Under the pieces are notes generated by a model that had not been told where the DNA came from, made no database searches, and worked only from the letters and a program-made list of their open reading frames with translations. Below, in pieces: positions 46,501 to 54,898 of a DNA stretch of 64,000 nt. Origin of the DNA: Marinobacter piscis (lineage in GTDB: Bacteria; Pseudomonadota; Gammaproteobacteria; Pseudomonadales; Oleiphilaceae). A program made the translations under genes and the position numbers. Every line of letters starts with the position of its first letter. Within the stretch, counting starts at the first letter, position 1. The DNA is taken from assembly GCF_007671655.1 (NCBI RefSeq), contig NZ_VCGX01000002.1, positions 310,001 to 374,000 on the forward strand. Reading direction: 5' to 3'.

Positions 46501-47961
46501 ATGAAAATCGTTATCATCGGCGCTGGCATTATGGGAACCACGTTTGCCACATTGGCAAAAGAGCTGGCCCCGGATCTGGAGATCACCATTCTGGAGAGGC
46601 TGAGCGGTGCCGGGGAAGGCAACTCATGGGCATTTAACAACGCGGGTACAGGCCATGAAGCAAACTGCGAGCTGAACTATACGCCCGTCGACGGCGAAGT
46701 TATTTCCGTTGATAAGGCCCTGAAAATTCACGCACAGTTTAACGTTGCCAAGCAGTTCTGGGCGTATCTGATCGAAAAGGGCGCCATCAAACAGCCGTCC
46801 ACGTTTATCAATCAGACCCGACACTGCACCCTTGTTAACGAGCCGTCGATTGATGAACTCAGGTTGCGGTTTGAGGAGATGTCCGCGCACCATTTTTTTG
46901 AAAACATGCAGTTTTCAGAAGACTACGACGAAATCAAACGCTGGATTTCCCTTGCCATGGATGAGCGACCCCGCCATGACAAAATGGCAGCCACCTCGAT
47001 TGAAACCGGTACCGACGTAAATTTCGGCGCATTAACAGAGCAGATGGCGCTCTACGCAACCCGAAGCCTCGGGGTTACTATTAAATACGACACACACGTA
47101 AAAAGGGCACACCGAAGCCCCACCGGGCAATGGGTTGTCAGCACAGATGGCAAAGAAGGGCCGGCACAGTACAAAGCGGATGTGCTCTTTGTAGGTGCCG
47201 GCGGCGGTGCTTTCCCGATACTGAAACGAAGTCACTTGCCGTTCCGGAACCGGTATACTGGTTTCCCCGTGGGCGGACGATTCCTGCAGGCGCCCATCAG
47301 TGAAGAGCAGGCCCGCCACTACAAAGCCAAAACCTACGGCAAAGCCGAAGTTGGCGCCCCTCCCATGTCGGTTCCGCATCTTGATTTGCGAGCGGTGAAT
47401 GGCAAGCATTATTTACTGTTTGGTCCTTTTGCATCATTCAGGCCACTTCTTGAGAAAGGCCGTGGATTTTTCGATTACCTGAGCTCGGTCCGTCTTCACG
47501 ACATTCCCGGCCTGCTCAATGTCGCCCTGCAGAATGCCGACCTGGTCAGATACCTGATTTCAGAGACCTTCAAGGGCGAAAAAAGCATGTTTGAAGAACT
47601 CGAAAAGTTTGCTCCGGGGTTAAGTAAGCGTTTTGACTGGAAACCGATCGATGCCGGCCAGCGGGTACAGATTATCAAAGACCGGCATTTGCAGATGGGC
47701 ACAGAAATCCTTGTGTCCAAGGATAAAACCTATGGGACGTTGCTGGGGGCATCACCAGGCGCTTCAGTTTCGCCCGAGGTGATGCTGCGCTGCCTGGAAC
47801 AGTTGTTACCTTCAGCTTTTGTGACAGAAGACGCCCGCGAAAAGAAACGCCAGATGTTCCCCGAAGATGACCTGGACACCTTGATTAACAACCCGGATCG
47901 CTACCGGGAAATTCGCGATGCCGTGAACAAACAGCTGGGAATCACTGAGCCACAGGCCTAA
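46501..47961 (+). CDS. mqo: malate:quinone oxidoreductase (486 aa)
   Basis: Mqo is a peripheral membrane FAD enzyme oxidising malate to oxaloacetate and reducing quinone, in place of or alongside NAD malate dehydrogenase. The N-terminal FAD motif IIGAGIMGTTFA, the family block NSWAFNNAGTGHEANCELNYTP, and GFPVGGRFLQ are diagnostic. Length is normal. It is followed after 41 bases by the isocitrate-dehydrogenase-like gene, suggesting a TCA-cycle-related transcription unit. Confidence 0.95.
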   Translation: MKIVIIGAGIMGTTFATLAKELAPDLEITILERLSGAGEGNSWAFNNAGTGHEANCELNYTPVDGEVISVDKALKIHAQFNVAKQFWAYLIEKGAIKQPSTFINQTRHCTLVNEPSIDELRLRFEEMSAHHFFENMQFSEDYDEIKRWISLAMDERPRHDKMAATSIETGTDVNFGALTEQMALYATRSLGVTIKYDTHVKRAHRSPTGQWVVSTDGKEGPAQYKADVLFVGAGGGAFPILKRSHLPFRNRYTGFPVGGRFLQAPISEEQARHYKAKTYGKAEVGAPPMSVPHLDLRAVNGKHYLLFGPFASFRPLLEKGRGFFDYLSSVRLHDIPGLLNVALQNADLVRYLISETFKGEKSMFEELEKFAPGLSKRFDWKPIDAGQRVQIIKDRHLQMGTEILVSKDKTYGTLLGASPGASVSPEVMLRCLEQLLPSAFVTEDAREKKRQMFPEDDLDTLINNPDRYREIRDAVNKQLGITEPQA

Positions 47962-48002
47962 TCGGAACGCACAATACGATCTATATAGGGGGAGAGTAAT
48001 TT

Positions 48003-49742
48003 ATGGACAGCAGAATAAATGTAACGTCGCCACTGGTTATCCTTCATGGCGATGAAATGGCTCAGGTAGCATTTGAGCAGATACTTGAGAAGTTTGTGAA
48101 CGCACACCTGGATATCAAGCTTGAGGAAATTGATCTGTCTGCCGAAAACCGGTTGCTAACCAATGGTCAGGCTGTGACGGATGCAATTGATGCGCTCCAG
48201 CGCCACGGTGTAGGTGTAAAAAACGCCGGGATGACCGTCAATAGCCAGCAACTGGAAGAGTTGCTGCGTAAGCATCCGGATGTAGACTCTGACTCCCTTC
48301 ATCCTCTGGCTATAAACTCCCCGAACGGCGCTATTCGTAAAGGTATCAGTGGCAACATTACCCGTGAAGACATCCAGTTTCGCAACCTGAAGATCCGCCG
48401 GCCTGAATGGGTTAACCGGGATATTGAGGTTGAAACCATGGAGTTTGGCGGTATTAAAAGCAGCTTTAATCAGCTTGCACATGCATCCGGCGTGGTGAAA
48501 CTCATGTTTGTTGGCAGCAGCGGTGATCCGGTTGAGCTCCACCGCCGTAGTGTCTGGAAAGGAGATCCCTGGCTGCTGGCGACGAATGATCTGGACGATA
48601 TCAGAGCCTGGGCGCACAATTTTTTTAAGCGTGCGATCGATGAAAAGCGGGATATTTACCTGGGTCTCAAGGATACGGTTATCCCTGGTTACGATGGCGC
48701 TATGCGTGCCGTGATTGAAGAGGTATACCGGAACCACTATAGCAAACAGGTCGGGGACCTGGGGCTTAGCTATAACTACGAACTCATCGATGCCCAGGCT
48801 GCGCGTATCGTTGCTAATCCTCCAGAGCGCGCGCTTTGGGGTGTGCCCGATAACAATACCGGACGTAAACTGTTTAAGCTTGTGAATGAGCTGCGCAGGT
48901 TTGGTATTCCGACACGCAGTGCTCATGTGTCTATCTCGCGGATGAGCGCCGGCGGTGGTGACCAGTACGGCAGCTTTAATATGCCGGCACAGGAAGACGG
49001 CCTGCTCAAGGTTGTCGTTGATGGTGAAGAAAAGCATGCACGGCGCGTGCGCAAGGGCGACCCCATACTGCTCATGTCCAATGACCGCCAGGCCATCAAA
49101 GACTGGGTCACTCAGGTCTTCCGTGACGCATCCCGCAAGGATAAAGAGGTTTACTTCGGCCTGAAGCGCGAATACATGGAGTACGACGAGGTGTTCAGTG
49201 ATGTTATCACTGAGGTGCGCCGGAAACTGGCTCTGGAAGATACTCCACCGCCGTCGTTCATGATTATGCGGCCTTCAAGTCAGCTGAAGAAAATGATTTC
49301 GGACCCCCCGAGAAATGCGCTTTACCCATCCCAGAACCTGGATGGCGATATCTTCTCCGACATCTCGGCGGCTCTGGGTGGCAGCCTGGCCACAGCCAGT
49401 TCTATCATTGAGAGTAAAGACGGCACCATGCTGTTTGAGGCACCCCATGGCACAGCCCATGATCTGTACCTGACGTACCTGGAGAGTGAAGGGCGCGAAG
49501 CCCACTTTAACCCCTCGGCGTTGATTTTTGCCGTTGCCAACGCCCTGGAAACTCTGGGCCACCGCGAGGGTAATGCGCCACTGACGCAATATGCCGTTAA
49601 CCTTAAGGCAGCGTTAACAGAGACTGTCGACAGTGGTGTTGTTACTGCTGATCTGAAAGGAAAAACCGTTGACCCGGACTCGGAGCAGGTGGTGGATATG
49701 GCAGGATTCCTGAACGCCATAGAAGGCGCGCTTCGATTATAA
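48003..49742 (+). CDS. isocitrate dehydrogenase-like protein with internal 165-residue duplication (579 aa)
   Basis: The two ends match the homodimeric, eukaryotic-type NADP isocitrate dehydrogenase: ILHGDEMAQVAFEQIL, SPNGAIRKGISGN with S106, N108, R112 and R121, and at the end LDGDIFSDI (D449, D453) and FEAPHGTAHDLYL. The middle is present twice: KGDPWLL (186), NDLDDIRAW, YLGLKDT (221) and NPPERAL (272) recur as KGDPILL (351), NDRQAIKDW, YFGLKRE (386) and DPPRNAL (434), an offset of 162-165. This explains 579 residues instead of about 410. The arginine of the GRHAYGDQY motif is not kept in either copy (SAGGGDQY in copy 2). Substrate may differ from isocitrate. Good ribosome site GGGGAGAG. 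Confidence 0.85.
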   Translation: MDSRINVTSPLVILHGDEMAQVAFEQILEKFVNAHLDIKLEEIDLSAENRLLTNGQAVTDAIDALQRHGVGVKNAGMTVNSQQLEELLRKHPDVDSDSLHPLAINSPNGAIRKGISGNITREDIQFRNLKIRRPEWVNRDIEVETMEFGGIKSSFNQLAHASGVVKLMFVGSSGDPVELHRRSVWKGDPWLLATNDLDDIRAWAHNFFKRAIDEKRDIYLGLKDTVIPGYDGAMRAVIEEVYRNHYSKQVGDLGLSYNYELIDAQAARIVANPPERALWGVPDNNTGRKLFKLVNELRRFGIPTRSAHVSISRMSAGGGDQYGSFNMPAQEDGLLKVVVDGEEKHARRVRKGDPILLMSNDRQAIKDWVTQVFRDASRKDKEVYFGLKREYMEYDEVFSDVITEVRRKLALEDTPPPSFMIMRPSSQLKKMISDPPRNALYPSQNLDGDIFSDISAALGGSLATASSIIESKDGTMLFEAPHGTAHDLYLTYLESEGREAHFNPSALIFAVANALETLGHREGNAPLTQYAVNLKAALTETVDSGVVTADLKGKTVDPDSEQVVDMAGFLNAIEGALRL

Positions 49743-49771
49743 AGTAATGCACAGCACAGCGGAGACACATA

Positions 49772-50698
49772 ATGAGCACCGAGACTCTCAAACCCGATGA
49801 AGCCTTTTACCAGGACTGTGCAAAGCCAGCCGGGTGCAAAACGGTTGAGCTTTTGATTGAGCCACGCGACAAGGACCTGGGTGGCTTTTCGGTAAGGCGT
49901 GTGCTGCCAACCAGGCAGCGCCGCATGGTCGGGCCCTGGATTTTCTTTGATCATATGGGTCCGGCGGACTTCGCCGCTGGTGACGGTATTAACGTGCGGC
50001 CACACCCGCATATCAATCTTGCTACGGTTACCTACCTGTTTGAAGGCGAAATACTACACAGGGACTCTCTCGGGAGCCTTCAGCCAATTCGCCCTGGTGA
50101 TGTAAACCTTATGGTGGCAGGCAGTGGAATCACCCATTCCGAGCGTGAACGCCCGGAAGTGACCGAGACTGCACACCGGCTGAACGGCCTTCAGCTCTGG
50201 TTGGCGCTGCCTGAGGCCGATGAAGAAACCGATCCGGCCTTTCATCACTACCCGAGTGCTGATATACCCGCCGTTGACGTCGATGGAGTTCCGATCCGTG
50301 TCATCATGGGCAGCGCTTATGGGGTAACATCGCCCGTAAAAACGTTTGCAGACACACTTTACGTAGAAGCTCACTTGCACCCCGGCCAAAAGATCACTGT
50401 GCCGGGTGCCGATGAACGGGCAATCTATATTGCTGAGGGCGAGCTAAGCACAGGCGATGCACAGATCCCCGAACATGCGATGGCTGTTTTATCAGACAAA
50501 CCCGATATCGAGCTGACAGCAACACGGGAGTCCCGCATTGCCATCGTTGGTGGTGAAAACCTGGGCAAGCGTTATGTGGAATGGAATTTCGTGTCCAGCC
50601 GCCGCGAGCGTATAGAACAAGCGAAAAAGGACTGGAAGGCCCGGACTTTTCCGAAAGTAATCGGCGATGAAAGAGAGTTTATCCCTTTGCCGGAATGA
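49772..50698 (+). CDS. pirin family protein (308 aa)
   Basis: A bicupin of the pirin family. The N-terminal cupin has GPWIFFDHMGP, the metal-binding RPHPHINLATVTYLFEGEI with its paired His, a third His in LHRDSLG and the typical GSGITHSERE. Pirins are iron-binding proteins with varied roles, including quercetinase activity and modulation of metabolic enzymes. It lies 29 bases after the isocitrate-dehydrogenase-like gene with ribosome site AGCGGAGA and may be in the same operon. Confidence 0.93.
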   Translation: MSTETLKPDEAFYQDCAKPAGCKTVELLIEPRDKDLGGFSVRRVLPTRQRRMVGPWIFFDHMGPADFAAGDGINVRPHPHINLATVTYLFEGEILHRDSLGSLQPIRPGDVNLMVAGSGITHSERERPEVTETAHRLNGLQLWLALPEADEETDPAFHHYPSADIPAVDVDGVPIRVIMGSAYGVTSPVKTFADTLYVEAHLHPGQKITVPGADERAIYIAEGELSTGDAQIPEHAMAVLSDKPDIELTATRESRIAIVGGENLGKRYVEWNFVSSRRERIEQAKKDWKARTFPKVIGDEREFIPLPE

Positions 50699-50744
50699 TC
50701 CGGCTAAAGGGAAAACAATCAGCGTGCGGTCAGCCTTTGGCTGA

Positions 50745-51302
50745 CTAGCGCATGGTTTGCAGCGCTTGCGCCCAGCGAGCCAGGGTTTCCAGCAACGTCT
50801 GCGCGCTCTTTTCGTGAATTTCCGCCGGTGTGAAGGTGCCATCCGACACATGCTCCGCCACCATCGGAATCATAACCTGCTGCTTGACCGGCACCATTTC
50901 CACTGTCGTCAGCAGGTGCTTGGCAGTTTCAGTTGAACGAATACCGCCAGAAACTCCGCCATAGCTCACAAAACCGGCTGGTTTGTAATTCCATTCGTTG
51001 TAGAGGTAATCAACGGCATTAACGAAAGAGGGCGGCGCGCTGAAGTTGTATTCCGGTAGTACAAAGATAAACGCGTCCGAACCGTCGACGATCTCTGACC
51101 AGCGTTTTGTGTGCGCATGCTCGTATTTCTGCATGGCCGGGTGATTGGGCTCATCCAGTAGTGGCAAGTTAAGCTCCTGGAGATCAGCAAAACCGACTTC
51201 AAACCCGGCAGGGTTCGACTTGGCATACTCATGAAACCAGTCGGCGACGGATTTACCAATACGGCCAGGACGAGTGCTGGTGAGTACGATGGTCAGCTTC
51301 AT
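50745..51302 (-). CDS. NADPH-dependent FMN reductase family protein (185 aa)
   Basis: A flavodoxin-fold reductase: the FMN phosphate loop is TSTRPGRIGKSVADWF at residues ~8-23, followed by LPEYNFSAPPSFVNAVDYLYNEW and the YGGVSGGIRS segment usual for this quinone/azo-reductase-like family. It likely reduces FMN or quinones using NADPH, in the cytoplasm. Start 51302 has AAAGGA upstream. Convergent with the pirin gene. Confidence 0.92.
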   Translation of the reverse strand: MKLTIVLTSTRPGRIGKSVADWFHEYAKSNPAGFEVGFADLQELNLPLLDEPNHPAMQKYEHAHTKRWSEIVDGSDAFIFVLPEYNFSAPPSFVNAVDYLYNEWNYKPAGFVSYGGVSGGIRSTETAKHLLTTVEMVPVKQQVMIPMVAEHVSDGTFTPAEIHEKSAQTLLETLARWAQALQTMR

Positions 51303-51412
51303 AAACGCTATCCTTTTCCCGTTTAGTTGAGCTTTGAGACTAGCACCCAAGGGCCAGCTGTTCCATGTAAGCCTGGGGCTGAACCCGCGTGTTTTGTATA
51401 ATTAAATACCAT

Positions 51413-51440
51413 ATTTAACATAATATACATTATGCGCAGT
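51413..51440 (-). other. dif: dif site (XerCD chromosome dimer resolution site), replication terminus
   Basis: Read on the minus strand the site has the XerC arm ACTGCGCATAA, the central TGTATA and the XerD arm TTATGTTAAAT. From memory of the E. coli dif, 26 of 28 positions agree, the two differences lying at the outer end of the XerC arm; the Pseudomonas dif differs in the same place. The site marks where FtsK-activated XerCD resolves chromosome dimers, so the window spans the terminus region. KOPS-like GGGNAGGG octamers found on the plus strand to the left (2290, 9515, 13527, 19603, 24314, 24664) and on the minus strand to the right (55855) point toward it. Confidence 0.93.
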
Positions 51441-51937
51441 GCGGTGTTGCAGTATATTCAGATAAGAGGTGTGCCCGTCTGCCATCCGGCACTTGCCTGT
51501 TAACCCTGGAGCGAGGCTCGCTACAACGCGTCTGAACTTCCAACCATCTGTGCGTACAAGCGGCTAGCTCAGTATACCGATACTGCCCACAGCTACGGCA
51601 GTCCTGCTGGCATACTTCATTAAACCAACACCCTGTGTTCTCTTTTCTTCATATATAAGGAGCCGTACTCAAAATGATTGCGGCAGCGTGATGTGACGGG
51701 CTCTATCGTACCGTTGTATTTGCAGCAAGCGTTGCGAATGGCGAGCGATCTGGAACATTCCCGAAGTAGCAGCTCGAACGGTCCTTCATTTTTATGCAGC
51801 CGATACGATAGTTCCAGGTGCACACATCCAACAAAGTGGTCAGCATGGCGTTGCTAATGCGCAAATCGTCCGGCACAGGCGGTGCATGCAATAAAACCAA
51901 AACGGGCGCCAGATGCCTTAGTAACGCCCTCTCTATA

Positions 51938-51965
51938 ATGTCCAATATTTAAGAGTATTGGACAT
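51938..51965. repeat. inverted repeat upstream of the tyrosine recombinase gene
   Basis: Perfect 10-bp arms ATGTCCAATA and TATTGGACAT flank an 8-nt centre, 54 bases before the recombinase start. A short T run follows on the plus strand. It could be an operator, a recombinase core site with two inverted arms, or a terminator for something upstream; sequence alone does not decide. Confidence 0.6.
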
Positions 51966-52019
51966 TTTTGATCTGAAACTATACTCTCTTTGCAAAGTCC
52001 CGATTAATCAAGGATCCAC

Positions 52020-53282
52020 GTGTCCAGAGCGTTTACCGGTCATCCGCTATTTGATACCTCCCGGTATCTCGAAGATCTGTCCGACTTTCACTGCCATCCA
52101 TCGGTGCCACGCTTTATCGAGTCTCTGCCCCTGCCCGCGACCACTTTACGGCAGGACTACGAAGTCAGTCGCCAGTTTCTTCTGCGGTATTGTGACGTTG
52201 CAGGCACGTTTACGCGATTTCGAAGCGAAATCCAGCGGTTTCTCAACTACCTCTGGGTGATCGCCGGGCGCACCCTCTCGCAAACAGATACTGAGGTGGT
52301 TTCAGCCTACTTTAAAACCCTGAAAACCCCGCCGGAATCCTGGATAAGCCCGGGAGTTTTCGCGGCTTTCAGGGGTTCAGGCACTTTGCGCACGCCCAAT
52401 GAAGCCTGGCGCCCTTTTGCCCTGCGGTCAAAGGAGAAGAATGCGCGGTATAGCGCAAGCCAAGCAAGCCTGAATGCCAGTCGCACGGCACTGCAGACAT
52501 TTTTCAGGTTCCTGGTATCGCGGAACGTCCTGCTTTCCAACCCTCTTGAAGAAGTGCGCAAGCGGGACCGTAAGGCAAAGGCCAGCCTGGCCAGCGATGT
52601 AGAGACCGAAGTGCGCCGGCTGACGGACTGGCAATGGTCTTTTATATTGGAAACCCTGACTGACGCCGCTGCGCAAAACCCGCGGTATGAGCGGCATTTA
52701 TTTATCATTGTCACCATGAAATCGTTGTTTCTGCGGGTTGGCGAGCTTGCGCCAAGACCGCTTGAAGATGGGGTGTTGCGTACGCCTGTTTTCGGGGATT
52801 TCCGGCGCAAGGTCATTCAGGGAGAAGAATACTGGTCCTGTTTTGTTTTTGGTAAAGGCGACAAAGCGCGCTCGGTTACCCTGCCGGACGCCTACCTGCC
52901 CTACCTGCGGCGCTGGCGCAGCTATCTGGGTTTGTCTGGCGCCATGCCGGAACAAAACGAACGCAATCCCATCATTCCTTCAAGCCACGGCAACGCACTA
53001 GGCAAACGGCAGATTCAGAGACTTTACGAACAGGCGGTCATGTTTGCGGTGGATCGGATGCGTGATCAGGATTTCACTGAAGAAGCCGACCAGTTAGAAG
53101 CTATCAGGTCGGAAACACACTACCTGCGCCATACCGGTGCCAGTCAGGCCATCGAATCCGGTGCGGATATCCGGCATATCAGTGAAGAACTGGGCCACGC
53201 CAGTGCTGCTTTTACAGAATCTGTGTACGTTAACTCGGATCAGGCCCGTAAACGCATTGAGGGACGGAGTCGTAAAGTGTAA
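52020..53282 (+). CDS. tyrosine-type site-specific recombinase/integrase (420 aa)
   Basis: An intact tyrosine recombinase. The N-terminal part (about 45-180) is a SAM-like core-binding domain. The catalytic domain keeps all expected residues: R239 (FLRVGEL), a Lys in FGKGDKAR (279 or 282), H367-x-x-R370 (HYLRHTG), H393 (ELGHAS) and the nucleophile Y403 (ESVYVNS). It is much longer than XerC/XerD (about 300), so it is not one of the housekeeping pair. The start is GTG at 52020 with AAGGA upstream. No cargo, excisionase or flanking att repeats were recognised; it lies about 580 bases from dif. Confidence 0.9.
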   Translation: MSRAFTGHPLFDTSRYLEDLSDFHCHPSVPRFIESLPLPATTLRQDYEVSRQFLLRYCDVAGTFTRFRSEIQRFLNYLWVIAGRTLSQTDTEVVSAYFKTLKTPPESWISPGVFAAFRGSGTLRTPNEAWRPFALRSKEKNARYSASQASLNASRTALQTFFRFLVSRNVLLSNPLEEVRKRDRKAKASLASDVETEVRRLTDWQWSFILETLTDAAAQNPRYERHLFIIVTMKSLFLRVGELAPRPLEDGVLRTPVFGDFRRKVIQGEEYWSCFVFGKGDKARSVTLPDAYLPYLRRWRSYLGLSGAMPEQNERNPIIPSSHGNALGKRQIQRLYEQAVMFAVDRMRDQDFTEEADQLEAIRSETHYLRHTGASQAIESGADIRHISEELGHASAAFTESVYVNSDQARKRIEGRSRKV

Positions 53283-53322
53283 CAGTCTGACATTGAATAA
53301 TTTATGTATCGGAGATGTGTGC

Positions 53323-54810
53323 GTGAGCAACAAAGATAACAAGACACTCAGTTCGCCGCTAATCGATGTTGTTATTATCGGAGCGGGCTTTGGCGGCCTG
53401 GGCATGGCTATTCAGCTGAAAAAGGCCGGCATTGGATCTTTCATCATTCTGGAAAAAGCAGGCAGCATTGGGGGCACCTGGCGCGACAACACCTACCCGG
53501 GAGCCGCCTGCGATGTGCAATCGCACCTTTACTCTTATTCTTTTGAGCCGAAGAGTGACTGGAGCCGTAAATTTGGCGCCCAGCCGGAAATTCATGCGTA
53601 CATTGAACGCTGTGCCCACAAGTACAGACTGCACGAGCATATCCGCTTCAAAGAGGAAGTGGCATCCGCCGCGTTTAACGAGGCGGATGCCCAGTGGACC
53701 GTCAAAACAAAGAATGGAACCACCGTCTATACACGTGCGCTGGTCACGGCAACCGGCCAGTTAAACCAGCCTGCCTATCCCCGGTTTGCAGGAATGGAGC
53801 GTTTTAAAGGTAAGGTCTTTCACTCCGCCCGCTGGGATCATGACTATGATTTGACCGGCGATAAGGTCGCGGTGGTCGGAACCGGCGCCAGCGCCATTCA
53901 GTTTGTGCCCCGGATTGTTTCCTCCGTAAAAGAACTGAAGCTGTTTCAGCGCTCCGGCGCCTGGGTGATCCCGAAGCCAGACCGGCCATTCACCCGACTG
54001 GAGAAGCGGGTTTTTGAAGCGATCCCGCTAGCAGATCGTCTGTACCGGGCGTTAATTTACTGGAAAAACGAAAGCCGGGCGCTGGCATTCACACGCTTCA
54101 GCTTCATATTGAATATTTTCAAGTGGCAGGCACAGTGGATTGCCCGCAGGACAATCCAGGACCCGGAAAAACGCCAGAACATCATCCCCGACTACCCTAT
54201 TGGGTGTAAGCGTATCCTCATCTCCAATGACTGGTATGAAGCCATTAACCGGGATAACCTCGACCTGATTACCAATGACATCGACCACATTGAGCCAGAC
54301 GCCATTATTACCAAAGACGGTACTCGTTATGACGTCGATACCATTATTTATGCAACCGGTTTTAAAGCCACTGATTTTCTTGCGCCCATGAACATCACCG
54401 GGCTCAACGGGCGGGAGCTCAACCAGGTGTGGGCTGAAGGCGCAGAAGCGTATAAAGGCGTCTGCGTGAATGGTTTTCCGAATCTGTTTATTCTTTATGG
54501 GCCGAACACCAACCTCGCCCATAACTCGATTCTTTTCATGCTGGAGTCGCAGTTCCGGTACGTCGTTCAGGGCATACAAGCGGTGTTGGGTTCCGAACGA
54601 CGCTATCTGCATGTAAAAGCGGAACGTCAGGATGACTTTTCGGTACGTATACAGGAGAAGCTCAAGGGAAGTGTCTGGGATGCCGGGTGTAGCTCCTGGT
54701 ATAAAACAGCGTCGGGAAAGAACACCAACAACTGGCCGGGGTTCACGTTCAGTTACCGCAAGGCCACTGCCAATCTGGATTTGCAGGACTTCGAGGTGGA
54801 GTCCGGATAA
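53323..54810 (+). CDS. flavin-containing Baeyer-Villiger-type monooxygenase (495 aa)
   Basis: FAD motif GAGFGGLG at residues 20-27, an NADPH-binding VVGTGASAIQ in the middle, and the Baeyer-Villiger fingerprint FxGxxxHxxxW as FKGKVFHSARW with following D. These enzymes insert oxygen next to ketones or oxidise heteroatoms using NADPH and O2, in the cytoplasm. Typical length. GTG at 53323 has GGAGA upstream; an in-frame longer version would overlap the recombinase gene. The following MFS gene may be co-expressed. Confidence 0.9.
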   Translation: MSNKDNKTLSSPLIDVVIIGAGFGGLGMAIQLKKAGIGSFIILEKAGSIGGTWRDNTYPGAACDVQSHLYSYSFEPKSDWSRKFGAQPEIHAYIERCAHKYRLHEHIRFKEEVASAAFNEADAQWTVKTKNGTTVYTRALVTATGQLNQPAYPRFAGMERFKGKVFHSARWDHDYDLTGDKVAVVGTGASAIQFVPRIVSSVKELKLFQRSGAWVIPKPDRPFTRLEKRVFEAIPLADRLYRALIYWKNESRALAFTRFSFILNIFKWQAQWIARRTIQDPEKRQNIIPDYPIGCKRILISNDWYEAINRDNLDLITNDIDHIEPDAIITKDGTRYDVDTIIYATGFKATDFLAPMNITGLNGRELNQVWAEGAEAYKGVCVNGFPNLFILYGPNTNLAHNSILFMLESQFRYVVQGIQAVLGSERRYLHVKAERQDDFSVRIQEKLKGSVWDAGCSSWYKTASGKNTNNWPGFTFSYRKATANLDLQDFEVESG

Positions 54811-54898
54811 GTGCGCTGTAACCCTTACCTGGTCGTATGTGGGGCAGCCTTAAGCTACAATGGCCGGCTTTAGTTTCACCCTCGAGGCCTGTCGCTGC

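Larger units (their letters stand above)
51303..52019. other. long non-coding stretch carrying the dif site and the recombinase promoter region
   Basis: This 717-bp region has no convincing gene. It contains the dif site (51413-51440) inside an A/T-rich patch and a 28-bp hairpin (51938-51965) upstream of the recombinase gene. Short frames on the minus strand at 51620-51945 have no family resemblance or good ribosome site and may be decayed sequence. Confidence 0.6.

Noticed and set aside
51703..51945. Minus-strand frame in the dif region as a small gene
   Set aside because: It starts with TTG inside the hairpin, has no ribosome site and no family resemblance.
52020..53282. XerC or XerD
   Set aside because: At 420 residues it is about 120 longer than Xer proteins and has a divergent N-terminal domain, although it sits near dif.
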